DNA of 64,000 nt from Fidelibacterota bacterium. GTDB taxonomy: Bacteria > Pseudomonadota > Alphaproteobacteria > Rhodospirillales > Rhodospirillaceae. Below, one piece after another: positions 45,673 to 54,748 of this stretch. Each line of letters begins with the position of its first letter. The first letter of the stretch is position 1. The notes beneath the pieces were generated by a model. The model did not search any database, was not told the origin of the DNA, and was given only the letters and a program-made list of their open reading frames with translations. The stretch spans positions 1 to 64,000 of the forward strand of contig CANJPG010000004.1 of assembly GCA_947476065.1 (NCBI GenBank). The letters are read 5' to 3'. A program made the position numbers and the translations under genes.

Positions 45673-46518
45673 ATGCTGAGCTACCAGCACGCCTACCACG
45701 CCGGCGGCCCGGCCGACGTGCACAAGCACGTCGCGCTCAGCCTCTTGCTCGCCGCGCTCGTCAAGAAGGACAAGCCCTTCGCGGTGATCGACCTCTACGC
45801 CGGCGAGGGCGAATACAACCTCACCCACTTCGCCGCTCAAAAGACCGAGGAATTCAAACAGGGCATCGGACAGGTGTGGGAGGCCAAGAGCCCGCCGCCG
45901 GCGCTGCAAGAGTATCTCGGCGTCCTGCGCCACATGAACCCCGACGGGGAGCTACGGCGTTACCCCGGCTCGCCCGCCCTCGCCCGCGCCTACCTGCGTG
46001 AGCAAGACCGGCTGATCCTCAACGAACTACACAGCACCGCCTTTCCCAACCTTGGGCGTTGGGCACGCAAGGATGAACGCATCGTCGTGCATAAACGCGA
46101 CGGCCTTGAGGCGCTGCTCGGCCTGACGCCGCCCAATCCGCGGCGCGGGCTGGTGCTGATCGATCCCAGCTACGAAGTGAAAACCGAATACGCCGGCGTC
46201 GCCGAGAAAACCGCGGCCGCCGTGAAAAAGTGGCGCGAGGGGGTCTTTGTCATCTGGTACCCCATCCTGAAGGAGGCGCGCCACAGCGCCATGATCGAGG
46301 CCCTAAAGGCCAACGTCAGCGAAGAGATGGTGATCGACGAGTTGTCCTTGAGCACGAAGCGCGGCGATGCCGTATCGGGCTTGCTGGGAACCGGGCTGGT
46401 CGTGATCAACCCGCCGTGGCAGTTCGAAGTCGCCCTGCGTGACGCGGGGTTGTGGCTGGCGCGCACCTTCGAGCGGAGCAAACATAGCCAGACGTCCCTC
46501 AACCGCGCCGCGGCCTAA
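45673..46518 (+). CDS. rlmJ: 23S rRNA A2030 N6-methyltransferase RlmJ
   Basis: A 281-residue SAM-dependent methyltransferase of the RlmJ family, which methylates A2030 of 23S rRNA. The start MLSYQHAYHAGGPADVHKH is diagnostic, VIDLYAGEGEY is the SAM-binding motif and the catalytic tetrad is DPSY in VLIDPSYEVK. The length is normal. Its 3' end overlaps the convergent hrpB gene by four bases. Confidence 0.95.
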   Translation: MLSYQHAYHAGGPADVHKHVALSLLLAALVKKDKPFAVIDLYAGEGEYNLTHFAAQKTEEFKQGIGQVWEAKSPPPALQEYLGVLRHMNPDGELRRYPGSPALARAYLREQDRLILNELHSTAFPNLGRWARKDERIVVHKRDGLEALLGLTPPNPRRGLVLIDPSYEVKTEYAGVAEKTAAAVKKWREGVFVIWYPILKEARHSAMIEALKANVSEEMVIDELSLSTKRGDAVSGLLGTGLVVINPPWQFEVALRDAGLWLARTFERSKHSQTSLNRAAA

Positions 46519-49046
46519 GTCCCACGCGGCTTGATGGTACGGCGAACCGCCTGCGCTTCTAGGGGATTTTCCGGCCAGATGTGGCGCGGATATTGCCCGC
46601 GCATTTCGCCGCGCACCTGCGGATAGATATTCGCCCAAAAACTCGGCAGATCACGTGTCACGGCCAGTGCCCGGCGTGCCGGCGACAGCAGATGCAGCGT
46701 CACCGGCACACGCCCGCCGGCCACGGAGGGCGTCGTGCGCAGGCCGAAGACTTCCTGCAATTTCACATGCAACGCCGGCCCACCGTCGGCGCTATAATCC
46801 ACGGCGATATGTGAGCCCGACGGGACGGTCAGATGCGTCGGCGCCAACTCATCCAGCTTCTGTGGCTGCGGCCATACCAACAAGCTGCGCAGCGCTTCGG
46901 TGAGATCAACGTTGGCCAGATGACTGCGGCGTGTGACGCCGTCGAGATATGGACCAAGCCATTGGTCGAGGTTCGCCGTCAGCGCCGTATCCGACATGTC
47001 AGGCCACGTCTCTTCCGGAAAGGCTCGGCGCATAACCGCCACGCGCTGCTGCACATTGCGCGCGGCGTCGCTCCAGGGCAGCGCGGCGAGGCCTATATTA
47101 CGGATGCCGGTGATCATCGCGGCCTGAACCGCCACCGGGTCGGCTTTGGCCAGCGGCCGGTCGGACAGGATCAGCGCGCCTAATCTTCTTTGGCGCCGGC
47201 TCTGGACGATTTGCTCGCGGGCATCCCAGGCAATGTCGTCGGCCTCTGCGATATCGGCAGAGAACGCCGTTTCGATCTCGGTTTGGGTTATCGGGGCGGC
47301 AAGATAAATCCGGGCATCACGGGCCGCGCCATCGAGATCGGCCACAGCCAGAAAGTCCTGCGCGGCTAGGGGATCGGCAGGATCGACGAAGGCCCCGCCG
47401 CCGCCCGAAAGCCGGTAGCGGCCCTGCCCGCGGCGCTGGGCGATGCGGTCGGGATAGGCCAAGGCCACCAGCACGCCCGCCTGCTCCGCGCTCGCCGCGG
47501 CATCGTTGCCGGACTTGCGCACCAGACCGCGGATTTGGCGCGCCGCCGCTTTGACCCGCGCGAGGGCTGCATGGTTGACGCGGCCTTCGCGCCGGCCAAT
47601 GACCGCCTCGAGCCGCAGGCGCAGATCTGGGTCACGCGTGCCGACTAGGATATCGCGCTCTGCCAGCAGCGCGGCGGTGTCGCAGGCGAGATTCCCGAAG
47701 CCGAGGTCGTGTCCGCGATGGACAAGGTGAGCCAAACGCGGATGCAGCGGCAAAGCCGCCATCGCCTTGCCCTCAGCGGTGATCCGCCCGGCGGCATCCA
47801 GCGCATCCAAACGCCGCAACAAGTCTTGCGCTTGCGCCACAGCGCCGGGCGGCGGCTGGGTCATCCAGGCCAGCGATGCCGGGTCGCTCACGCCCCAGGC
47901 GGCGAGATCGAGCACCAGGGGCGCGAGATCGGCCTGCTGCATTTCAGGTTCGTCGTAGGCTTTAAGCCCGCGGTCTTCGGGCGCCGTCCACAAGCGATAA
48001 CAGACCCCGGGCTCAAGGCGGCCCGCGCGGCCACGGCGCTGCTCGGCCGCCGCTTTCGAGACCCGTACCGTCGCCAGTTCCGTCATGCCGCGGCTGACGT
48101 CAAAGCGCGGCGCGCGCTTGTAACCGCAGTCCACCACGACGCGCACGCCTTCGATGGTCAGGCTGGTTTCGGCGATGGTGGTCGCCAGAACGACTTTGCG
48201 GATGCCCGGCGGCGGCGGGTCGACCGCTAGCTGCTGGTCTTCCGGTGATAGCGCTCCGAATAGCGGGGCGACGTGCACATGCTTGGGCAACTGCGCCTCG
48301 CCAAGCGCGGCCGCCGCGCGCCGGATTTCACCTTCACCGGGCAGAAACGCAAGGATACTGCCGCTTTCTTCGTCGAGTGCGCGCCTGATCAGTGACACGG
48401 TTTCGCCCGTCAGGTCGTCGCCGGCAGGCTTATCCAGATAGCGCGTCTCAACCGGAAACGGCCGGTGATCGCAGGCAATCACGGGCACGCCGCCGAGCAG
48501 TTGCGATACCGCCTGATCGTCCAATGTCGCCGACATCACCAGGATCTTCAGATCGGGCCGCAAGCCGCGCTGCACGTCCAGCGCCAGCGCAAGGCCAAGG
48601 TCGGCGTCCAGACTGCGTTCGTGGAATTCGTCGAAAATCAGCAGGCCGACACCGGCCAAGTCGCTATCGGTTTGCAGCCGGCGTGTCAGAATACCTTCGG
48701 TCACGACTTCGACGCGCGTGCGCGCGGAGACTTTTGACTCGAGCCTGACGCGGTACCCGACCGTGCCGCCGACGCCTTCGCCGAGGGTATCGCTCATGCG
48801 CTTGGCCGCCATACGGGCAGCCAGACGGCGCGGCTCGAGCATCAGGATGGTCTTGCCCGCGAGCCACGGGGCTTCGAGCAATGCCAATGGAATACGCGTG
48901 GTTTTACCAGCGCCGGGGGCGGCCAGCACCACCGACGCCGGTTGCATGGCAAGGGCCGTTGCGACGTTCGGCAAAATGCGGTCGATTGGCAGCGGCGGCG
49001 TGAAGTTCAAGAATGTAATTCCGGCTACAAAAGGCAGCGTTTCCAC
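46515..49046 (-). CDS. hrpB: ATP-dependent helicase HrpB
   Basis: An 843-residue DEAH-type helicase. Motifs in order: APGAGKTTRIP (Walker A), EPRRLAARMAAKR, TEGILTRRL, IFDEFHERSLD (a DEFH box), MSATLD and AEQRRGRAGRLEPG (motif VI), then the HA2-like and HrpB C-terminal domains (WPQPQKLDELAPTHL, then PGGGRVP-like and YPQVRGEMRGQYPRH). It probably acts on RNA; its exact role is poorly defined. The start is GTG 49046; TTG 49010 is an alternative. Confidence 0.93.
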   Translation of the reverse strand: METLPFVAGITFLNFTPPLPIDRILPNVATALAMQPASVVLAAPGAGKTTRIPLALLEAPWLAGKTILMLEPRRLAARMAAKRMSDTLGEGVGGTVGYRVRLESKVSARTRVEVVTEGILTRRLQTDSDLAGVGLLIFDEFHERSLDADLGLALALDVQRGLRPDLKILVMSATLDDQAVSQLLGGVPVIACDHRPFPVETRYLDKPAGDDLTGETVSLIRRALDEESGSILAFLPGEGEIRRAAAALGEAQLPKHVHVAPLFGALSPEDQQLAVDPPPPGIRKVVLATTIAETSLTIEGVRVVVDCGYKRAPRFDVSRGMTELATVRVSKAAAEQRRGRAGRLEPGVCYRLWTAPEDRGLKAYDEPEMQQADLAPLVLDLAAWGVSDPASLAWMTQPPPGAVAQAQDLLRRLDALDAAGRITAEGKAMAALPLHPRLAHLVHRGHDLGFGNLACDTAALLAERDILVGTRDPDLRLRLEAVIGRREGRVNHAALARVKAAARQIRGLVRKSGNDAAASAEQAGVLVALAYPDRIAQRRGQGRYRLSGGGGAFVDPADPLAAQDFLAVADLDGAARDARIYLAAPITQTEIETAFSADIAEADDIAWDAREQIVQSRRQRRLGALILSDRPLAKADPVAVQAAMITGIRNIGLAALPWSDAARNVQQRVAVMRRAFPEETWPDMSDTALTANLDQWLGPYLDGVTRRSHLANVDLTEALRSLLVWPQPQKLDELAPTHLTVPSGSHIAVDYSADGGPALHVKLQEVFGLRTTPSVAGGRVPVTLHLLSPARRALAVTRDLPSFWANIYPQVRGEMRGQYPRHIWPENPLEAQAVRRTIKPRGT

Positions 49047-49120
49047 TGCAGGTGTAAAGGCCTATGGCCCTCTTTTTAGCAATGCAAAACAGCGCCGCAC
49101 ACTGTCCAGATGCAGGAATA

Positions 49121-49136
49121 TGTCAAATTGTGTCAA
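49121..49136 (+). promoter_or_regulatory. Direct repeat TGTCAA-N4-TGTCAA upstream of the multiheme cluster
   Basis: Two identical hexamers (49121-49126 and 49131-49136) with a period of ten bases, about 175 bases before the first gene of the electron-transfer cluster. Direct repeats one helical turn apart are the usual target shape of OmpR-class regulators. It could equally serve the divergent hrpB gene; function is inference. Confidence 0.3.
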
Positions 49137-49311
49137 GCCGCACGCGCCGCTTGCTCAACCACACGGCGATGCAGCAAAAATGCCTGGAAAGTTAGGCCCG
49201 CCGCCGGTACGACTAACGATGGAAGAGGCTTGAGCTCAGGCTTCGATCCGGGGGCGACAAGGGTATACGTCTGCGATCCTGAAAGGGTCGCCAGCACGCT
49301 AGGTAAAAGCA

Positions 49312-51717
49312 TTGGGGGACGTCTATAAGATCGCGATCGTCGGGTCAGGTCCCGGCGGTCTCAGCGCCGCAGCTCATGCTGCGAAGCTTGGGGTCAGGCA
49401 CGTTCTACTCGAACGCACCGACCACCTCTCGGACACCATCTACAAGTACCAGAAAGGCAAGTACGTCATGTCGACGCCCGACGTGCTGCCGCTGCGCGCC
49501 GACGTCACTTTCAATGCCGGCAAGCGCGAAACCATCCTCGACGCCTGGAACAAACAAATCGCCGACGTGAAGGCCAACGTTCGCTACAACGCTGACGTCA
49601 CCGCCGTGAACAAGGACGGCGAGATTTTTAAAATAAAGCTGGCCGACGGCGCCGTGATCGAAGCCGAGGCCGTCGTGTTGGCCATCGGGCTGCAGGGCAA
49701 TTTGAACAAGCTGCGCTGCGAAGGCGCCGGCCTGCCGCTGGTGCAATATCAGCTGGACGATCCCGACGAATACGAGGCCGAGACAATCGTCGTTATCGGC
49801 GCGGGCGACGCCGGCATCGAGAATGCCATCGCGCTGTCGAAGCAGAACACCGTCATCATGGTGAACCGCTCGAGCGAATTCGCCCGCATCAAGCAGGGCA
49901 ACCTCTCGCTGATCACCAACGCCATCGAGAAGGGCGATATCCAGTGCTACTTCAGCGCCGAGACCCATAAGATCGAGGAGAAAGCGATCATCCTACAGAC
50001 CGCCGACGGCCAGGCCCGCGTGGCCTGCGACCGCATCATCGCGCGCCTCGGCGCCGCTGCGCCGCGCAAGTTTGTGGAGTCCTGCGGCATCAAATTTCCC
50101 AACGAGGATCGCACCTCATTGCCCGAGGTCAGTCCGACCTATGAATCCAATGTTCCGGGCCTTTACATCATCGGCGCCCTCGGAGGGTATCCGCTGATCA
50201 AACAGGCGATCAACCAGGGTTTTGAGGTTGTCGAGTACATCCTCGGCAACCCTATTGCGCCCGCCGATCAGCCGCTGATAGAACGCAAGTTCGCCGGCCT
50301 GAAGCCGGCGACCGTCGAGGAGGTGCTGGCGGAAATCCGCGACGTCATTCCGGTCTGGCACAGCCTGAACCCCTTGCAGCTGCGCGAAGCCATGCTGGAT
50401 TCGGAAATGCATGTCCTGAAGACGGGTGCGACGGTCTTCAAACGCAACGACTACACCAGCTCGTTCTTCACCGTGCTGCGCGGCACCGTCGGCATTCAGA
50501 TCGATGCCAACGACCCGAAAAAGATGATCACACTGGGTCCGGGCGCTTTCTTCGGCGAAATGGGCCTGATCTCTGGCCGCAGACGTAGCGCCACCGTGGT
50601 CACCGTCGGCGACTGCGTGCTGTTCGAAACGCCGCGCCGCACGATGCTGAAGTTGATCGGCTCGGTCGACAGCCTGCGCCGCACCCTGGACCAGGTCGCT
50701 ATCATGCGCCAGGTGCAGACTCACCTCGCACCCGGTGTTCCGGTCGCCGATCTGATGGAACTGGTGGAGACCGCCGAGATCCAAAAGTTCAAGGCCGGCG
50801 ATGTCATCTTTGCCCAGGGCGACAAGGGCGACCACATGCACCTGATCCGTTCGGGCTCGTGCACTGTATCGATGCGCGTCGGCGGCAAGGATGTGGTGCT
50901 CAGCTACGTGCCGTCGGGCAACTATATCGGCGAGATGGCGCTGCTTTCGGATATGCCGCGCTCGGCAACCGTCAAGGCTGCCCATGCCACCGAGACGGTC
51001 TGCATCAAAGGGGAATCCTTCAAAACTCTGCTCGAACGCAACGCGCCCCTAAAGGCCAGCGTCGAAGCCAAATTCCGCCAGCGCATCAAAGCCAACGAAC
51101 AGATGCAGAAGCAGCCCGAAGCGGGCAGCATCATCGAGTTCCTGATTGCCCAAGGCGTCGGCGAAGGCACCGACGTGCTGCTGATCGATGAATCGCTCTG
51201 CGTCCATTGCGACAATTGCGAAAAAGCCTGCGCCGAAACCCACGGCGGCATTTCGCGCCTCGACCGAGAGGCCGGCCCCACCTTCGCCACACTGCATGTG
51301 CCCACGTCCTGCCGTCACTGCGAGCATCCGCACTGCATGTCCGATTGCCCGCCCAACGCCATTCACCGCACGCCCGGCGGCGAGGTCTATATCGACGACA
51401 GCTGCATCGGCTGCGGCAACTGTGAAAGAAACTGTCCCTACAAGGTCATCCAGCTGGCCTACCCGCCCGATGAGAAGTTCAACATCTTCTCCTGGCTGCT
51501 GTTCGGCAAAGGGCCGGCGCCTGGGGAGGCCATGTCCTACAAAAGCAAGAACGGCCGCGACGACCACGGCCACAGCGAGAAGACCAAACGCGCCGTGAAG
51601 TGCGATATGTGCAAGGGCATTCCCGGCGGCGCCTCCTGCGTGCGCGCCTGTCCCACGGGTGCCGCGCTGCGCGTGAGCCCGGAAGAATTCATGTCCGTCA
51701 CCACGCTGTCGGGCTAG
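49312..51717 (+). CDS. Flavin oxidoreductase - 2x cNMP-binding - 4x[4Fe-4S] fusion protein
   Basis: An 801-residue cytoplasmic protein with three modules. Residues 1-335: thioredoxin-reductase-like flavoprotein with FAD motif IAIVGSGPGGLSAAAH and second nucleotide site VVIGAGDAGIENA; no CxxC disulfide is seen. Residues 350-590: two cyclic-nucleotide-binding domains, each with an intact phosphate cassette (FGEMGLISGRRRSATV and GEMALLSDMPRSATV). Residues 620-790: a DmsB/NrfC-like module with four Cys groups (CVHCDNCEKAC, CRHCEHPHCMSDCP, CIGCGNCERNCP and CDMCK...CVRACP), enough for four clusters. The start is TTG 49312. First gene of the cluster; likely NAD(P)H-driven electron input under second-messenger control. 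Confidence 0.88.
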   Translation: MGDVYKIAIVGSGPGGLSAAAHAAKLGVRHVLLERTDHLSDTIYKYQKGKYVMSTPDVLPLRADVTFNAGKRETILDAWNKQIADVKANVRYNADVTAVNKDGEIFKIKLADGAVIEAEAVVLAIGLQGNLNKLRCEGAGLPLVQYQLDDPDEYEAETIVVIGAGDAGIENAIALSKQNTVIMVNRSSEFARIKQGNLSLITNAIEKGDIQCYFSAETHKIEEKAIILQTADGQARVACDRIIARLGAAAPRKFVESCGIKFPNEDRTSLPEVSPTYESNVPGLYIIGALGGYPLIKQAINQGFEVVEYILGNPIAPADQPLIERKFAGLKPATVEEVLAEIRDVIPVWHSLNPLQLREAMLDSEMHVLKTGATVFKRNDYTSSFFTVLRGTVGIQIDANDPKKMITLGPGAFFGEMGLISGRRRSATVVTVGDCVLFETPRRTMLKLIGSVDSLRRTLDQVAIMRQVQTHLAPGVPVADLMELVETAEIQKFKAGDVIFAQGDKGDHMHLIRSGSCTVSMRVGGKDVVLSYVPSGNYIGEMALLSDMPRSATVKAAHATETVCIKGESFKTLLERNAPLKASVEAKFRQRIKANEQMQKQPEAGSIIEFLIAQGVGEGTDVLLIDESLCVHCDNCEKACAETHGGISRLDREAGPTFATLHVPTSCRHCEHPHCMSDCPPNAIHRTPGGEVYIDDSCIGCGNCERNCPYKVIQLAYPPDEKFNIFSWLLFGKGPAPGEAMSYKSKNGRDDHGHSEKTKRAVKCDMCKGIPGGASCVRACPTGAALRVSPEEFMSVTTLSG

Positions 51718-51730
51718 GGGGATCAGGCCC

Positions 51731-52552
51731 ATGCATGAGTCAATCCTGATCTACCGCAAGCACCGCTACTTGAAGTGGGCGCTCGCCTTGGCGGCCGTCA
51801 GCGCCGTGATCTACCTGATCGATCGGCCGCTGGGCGCACCCAACGGCGGCACCTGGCTCGGCTATGCGCTGGGAACCGCCGCTGGCGGCCTGATGCTATG
51901 GTTGGCGTGGTTCGGCGTGCGCAAGCGGCGCTACGGCGTCGGCAAAGTCCCGCTGGAGGATTGGCTGTCGGCGCACATCTATCTCGGCACCGCGCTGGCC
52001 CTCATCGCCACGCTGCATTCGGGTTTCCAGCTCGGGCTCAACATCCATTCGGTGCTCTATGTCACGATGATGATCACCATCATCAGCGGCATGGTCGGGC
52101 TTTATTTTTACGTCAGCTATCCGCGCCTGCTGACCGAGAACCGGCGCGGGCTATCGACCGAAGTAATGCTGGGCCAGATCGCCGAGCTTGACCGCGATGT
52201 GCGCCAGATCGCCATGGCCACGGATGACGCCACCAATGCCATGGCGCTGAAATCGACGCAGGACACCATCCTCGGCGGCACCGCGCTTCAACAGTTGCGC
52301 GGCTTCGATGAACATTGCCCGACCACGCTGGCCCGCCAGTTTGTCGAGAGCAGCGTCTCCAGCCAGCACGACGCCCAGCGGCGCCAGCTGTTGACCCGCC
52401 TTATCCGCAAGGAGGATTTGCTCAAACGTATCCGCCGCGACGTGCAGCTGCGCTGCCTGTTGAAGGTTTGGCTTTACGTGCATGTGCCCTTTTCCATCGC
52501 CGCCTTGGCCGCACTCGTCACCCATGTGGTGACGGTGTTTTATTATTGGTGA
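51731..52552 (+). CDS. b-type cytochrome-like membrane protein
   Basis: A 273-residue inner-membrane protein with about five helices. His residues that could ligate heme sit in helix positions: SAHIYLG, TLHSGFQLG, NIHSVLYV, YVHVPFS and VTHVVTVFYYW. A soluble loop of about 85 residues (about 145-240) separates helices 4 and 5. It is not a typical NrfD or cytochrome b561 sequence. It starts 13 bases after the Fe-S oxidoreductase gene, so it is the natural membrane partner that takes electrons from the Fe-S module across the membrane. Heme binding is inference. Confidence 0.7.
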   Translation: MHESILIYRKHRYLKWALALAAVSAVIYLIDRPLGAPNGGTWLGYALGTAAGGLMLWLAWFGVRKRRYGVGKVPLEDWLSAHIYLGTALALIATLHSGFQLGLNIHSVLYVTMMITIISGMVGLYFYVSYPRLLTENRRGLSTEVMLGQIAELDRDVRQIAMATDDATNAMALKSTQDTILGGTALQQLRGFDEHCPTTLARQFVESSVSSQHDAQRRQLLTRLIRKEDLLKRIRRDVQLRCLLKVWLYVHVPFSIAALAALVTHVVTVFYYW

Positions 52553-52556
52553 GCCC

Positions 52557-54347
52557 GTGCGCACGCTGATACGCCACGTCACACGCAAAAGCCGCGGCGG
52601 CACCGCCGTCCGCGATGAGGTTGCCGAAGGCGAGAAGATTCTCGCCGGCCGCGGCAACGACTGCGCCATCCATCTGCCCGACCCGCGCGTCATGCTGCAT
52701 CACGCCGACCTGACGATACGCGACGGCAAGCTTTATGTTTTGGCCGCACCCGGCGCCGACCTGCGCGTGGGTGACAGCCTCACGCAAATCTCGAAACTCG
52801 ACGTCGGCAGCAAAATCCGCATCGGCCCTTACGAAATAGAATTTGCCGAGAAGGGCGGAGACTTCGATTTCACCCTGCACGTCGAACTGGTTCTGGCTCT
52901 GGGCGACGACCTTGAAAAGCTGGTGGCGCGGTCGCGCATACACATCGACCGCATAGGCCTGTCGATGCGCGCGTGGGTATGGCTGTTGGCGAGCGTCGTC
53001 CTCATTGGGACTTTTGTAGCGCCTTTCGTATTCAACCTTCTCGTCGGCCCGCCGCCGGATAAATTATCGTTGGCGCCCGGAAAGCAGCATTATGTCGCGG
53101 CGCCAACCAAAGTCTGGACCAGCGGCTCGATCTCGGCGGCCCACAAGTTCTTTGGCGATTCCTGCGAGAGCTGCCACGAAAAGCCCTTTGTGCCGGTGCG
53201 CGACCGGGCCTGCCTGACCTGTCACGCCGGCGTGCAGAACCATGCGCAGCCGGCCATCTTCCCCTTCGCCGATCTTTCGGAGCGCACCTGCCAAAGCTGT
53301 CACAAGGAACATCAGGGCAATGTAACCATCGTGTTGGGCGATGAGGGCTTCTGCGCCGACTGCCACAAGGACATGGGCGCCAGGACAACACGCAGTACAC
53401 TCGCCAATGCCTCCGATTTTGGCCTTCACCATCCCGAGTTCCGGCCGACCATGGTGAAGGATCCAGCGCTGCACAGCATGGACCGCAGCCGCAGTATCGG
53501 CGGCACGCCGCCGCCGGTTGAAAATTCCGGTTTGAAGTTCCCTCACGACAAGCACCTGCGCACTACCGGCGTCAAAGACCCGGGGCGCGGCGTCGTCACC
53601 CTGCAATGCGCCGATTGCCATACGCCGAACGAGACCGGCGAGACCATGCAGGCGGTGTCGTTCGAACAAAATTGCCATAGCTGTCATATCCTGCGCTTCG
53701 ACACCTTCGTGCCCGACCGTGAGCTGGCCCACGGCAAACCTGATGAGGTTTTCAAGCAAGTCCGCGATGTTTACGACGCTCTCGCCATGCGCGGCGGTTA
53801 TGAGGAGCCGACGGCGCCTGCGCTCCTGCGGCGCAAACCCGGCGAGCCGCTCAGCCCGGTCGAAAAGGTGACCGCGACAAATTGGGCGGCGTCCAAAACT
53901 GCCGACGTCTTCAATGGCCGCTTCGGACGGGGGCTGTGTGAGGAATGTCACCGCACGTTTGATACCAATACAGGCAAGCCCACGCCCACCGCATTGCCTG
54001 AACCCAAACCGTGGAGCATCGAGCCGCCCACCGTTACGACCCTGTGGATGCCCAAGGCCTATTTCACTCACGCGCGCCACGCCGACGTGCCCTGCGCTGA
54101 ATGTCACGCCGCTAAAGCTTCGACATCGTCCACCGACGTCTTGATTCCCGGCATCGCCATCTGCCAGTCCTGTCACGGCGGCGAAAAAGCCGCCGACCGC
54201 GTGCCGTCCACCTGCGTGTCCTGCCACCGCTTCCACCGCAAGGATCTGGAGCCGATGCGCCCCGAAAAAGCCGATGCCGCGCCTCACATCCTGCCGCGAG
54301 AGCGAACCTTCGCCGGCGGAACTTTGCCCATGTGGGAGAAGCCATGA
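52557..54347 (+). CDS. FHA-like domain - membrane helix - ten-heme cytochrome c fusion
   Basis: A 596-residue protein. Residues 1-135: an FHA-like domain (ILAGRGNDCAIHLPDP then VMLHHADLTIRDGKLYV) that keeps the first Arg and the HxA strand but not the usual Ser. Residues 138-163: one membrane helix. The rest is periplasmic with ten CxxCH heme motifs: CESCH, CLTCH, CQSCH, CADCH, CADCH, CHSCH, CEECH, CAECH, CQSCH and CVSCH. The helix acts as signal anchor, putting the FHA domain in the cytoplasm and the hemes in the periplasm. The start is GTG 52557, five bases after the previous stop. Confidence 0.88.
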   Translation: MRTLIRHVTRKSRGGTAVRDEVAEGEKILAGRGNDCAIHLPDPRVMLHHADLTIRDGKLYVLAAPGADLRVGDSLTQISKLDVGSKIRIGPYEIEFAEKGGDFDFTLHVELVLALGDDLEKLVARSRIHIDRIGLSMRAWVWLLASVVLIGTFVAPFVFNLLVGPPPDKLSLAPGKQHYVAAPTKVWTSGSISAAHKFFGDSCESCHEKPFVPVRDRACLTCHAGVQNHAQPAIFPFADLSERTCQSCHKEHQGNVTIVLGDEGFCADCHKDMGARTTRSTLANASDFGLHHPEFRPTMVKDPALHSMDRSRSIGGTPPPVENSGLKFPHDKHLRTTGVKDPGRGVVTLQCADCHTPNETGETMQAVSFEQNCHSCHILRFDTFVPDRELAHGKPDEVFKQVRDVYDALAMRGGYEEPTAPALLRRKPGEPLSPVEKVTATNWAASKTADVFNGRFGRGLCEECHRTFDTNTGKPTPTALPEPKPWSIEPPTVTTLWMPKAYFTHARHADVPCAECHAAKASTSSTDVLIPGIAICQSCHGGEKAADRVPSTCVSCHRFHRKDLEPMRPEKADAAPHILPRERTFAGGTLPMWEKP

Positions 54348-54748
54348 AAAGGCTTCTGTTTCTCGGCATTTTGATGCTTGCTACGCCGGTCTCGGCGGCG
54401 ACGCTGTCGCCGGACGACACCGATCTTGGCCGCATCACTGCTGCAAAGGCAGCCGACGGACTGGTCATCGCGGTGGACGCCGATGACAAAATGCCGCTGG
54501 CGACGCACGTCGTTGCGCGCTTTCAAAACAATCAGCCGCTCATGCGCGGACGTGACGGCCTTTGGGCGGTGTGGGACGGTGATCCGGCGCATCTCGACGA
54601 CGTTGGCGTGATCCCGGCGGAAGGTAAATTCAGCTTCGCCATTTTCGATCGTTTGCCCGCGGGTCTTTTCTTCCCCGTGAGTTTTACGGTCATTGTGCAG
54701 GGCGCAACGGGACTGACGTCCGGCACGCTTGTGGTGGATGGTCCATGA
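54344..54748 (+). CDS. Small secreted protein of the multiheme cluster
   Basis: A 134-residue protein with a signal peptide (MKRLLFLGILMLATPVSAA). The mature part is a beta-rich stretch (VVARFQNNQPLMRGRDGLWAVWDGD, SFAIFDRLPAGLFFPVSFTVIV). There are no Cys and no heme motifs. I recognise no family. The ATG overlaps the stop of the ten-heme gene (ATGA), and its own stop overlaps the next start (ATGA), so it is tightly coupled into the operon. It may be a periplasmic accessory or chaperone. Confidence 0.72.
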   Translation: MKRLLFLGILMLATPVSAATLSPDDTDLGRITAAKAADGLVIAVDADDKMPLATHVVARFQNNQPLMRGRDGLWAVWDGDPAHLDDVGVIPAEGKFSFAIFDRLPAGLFFPVSFTVIVQGATGLTSGTLVVDGP

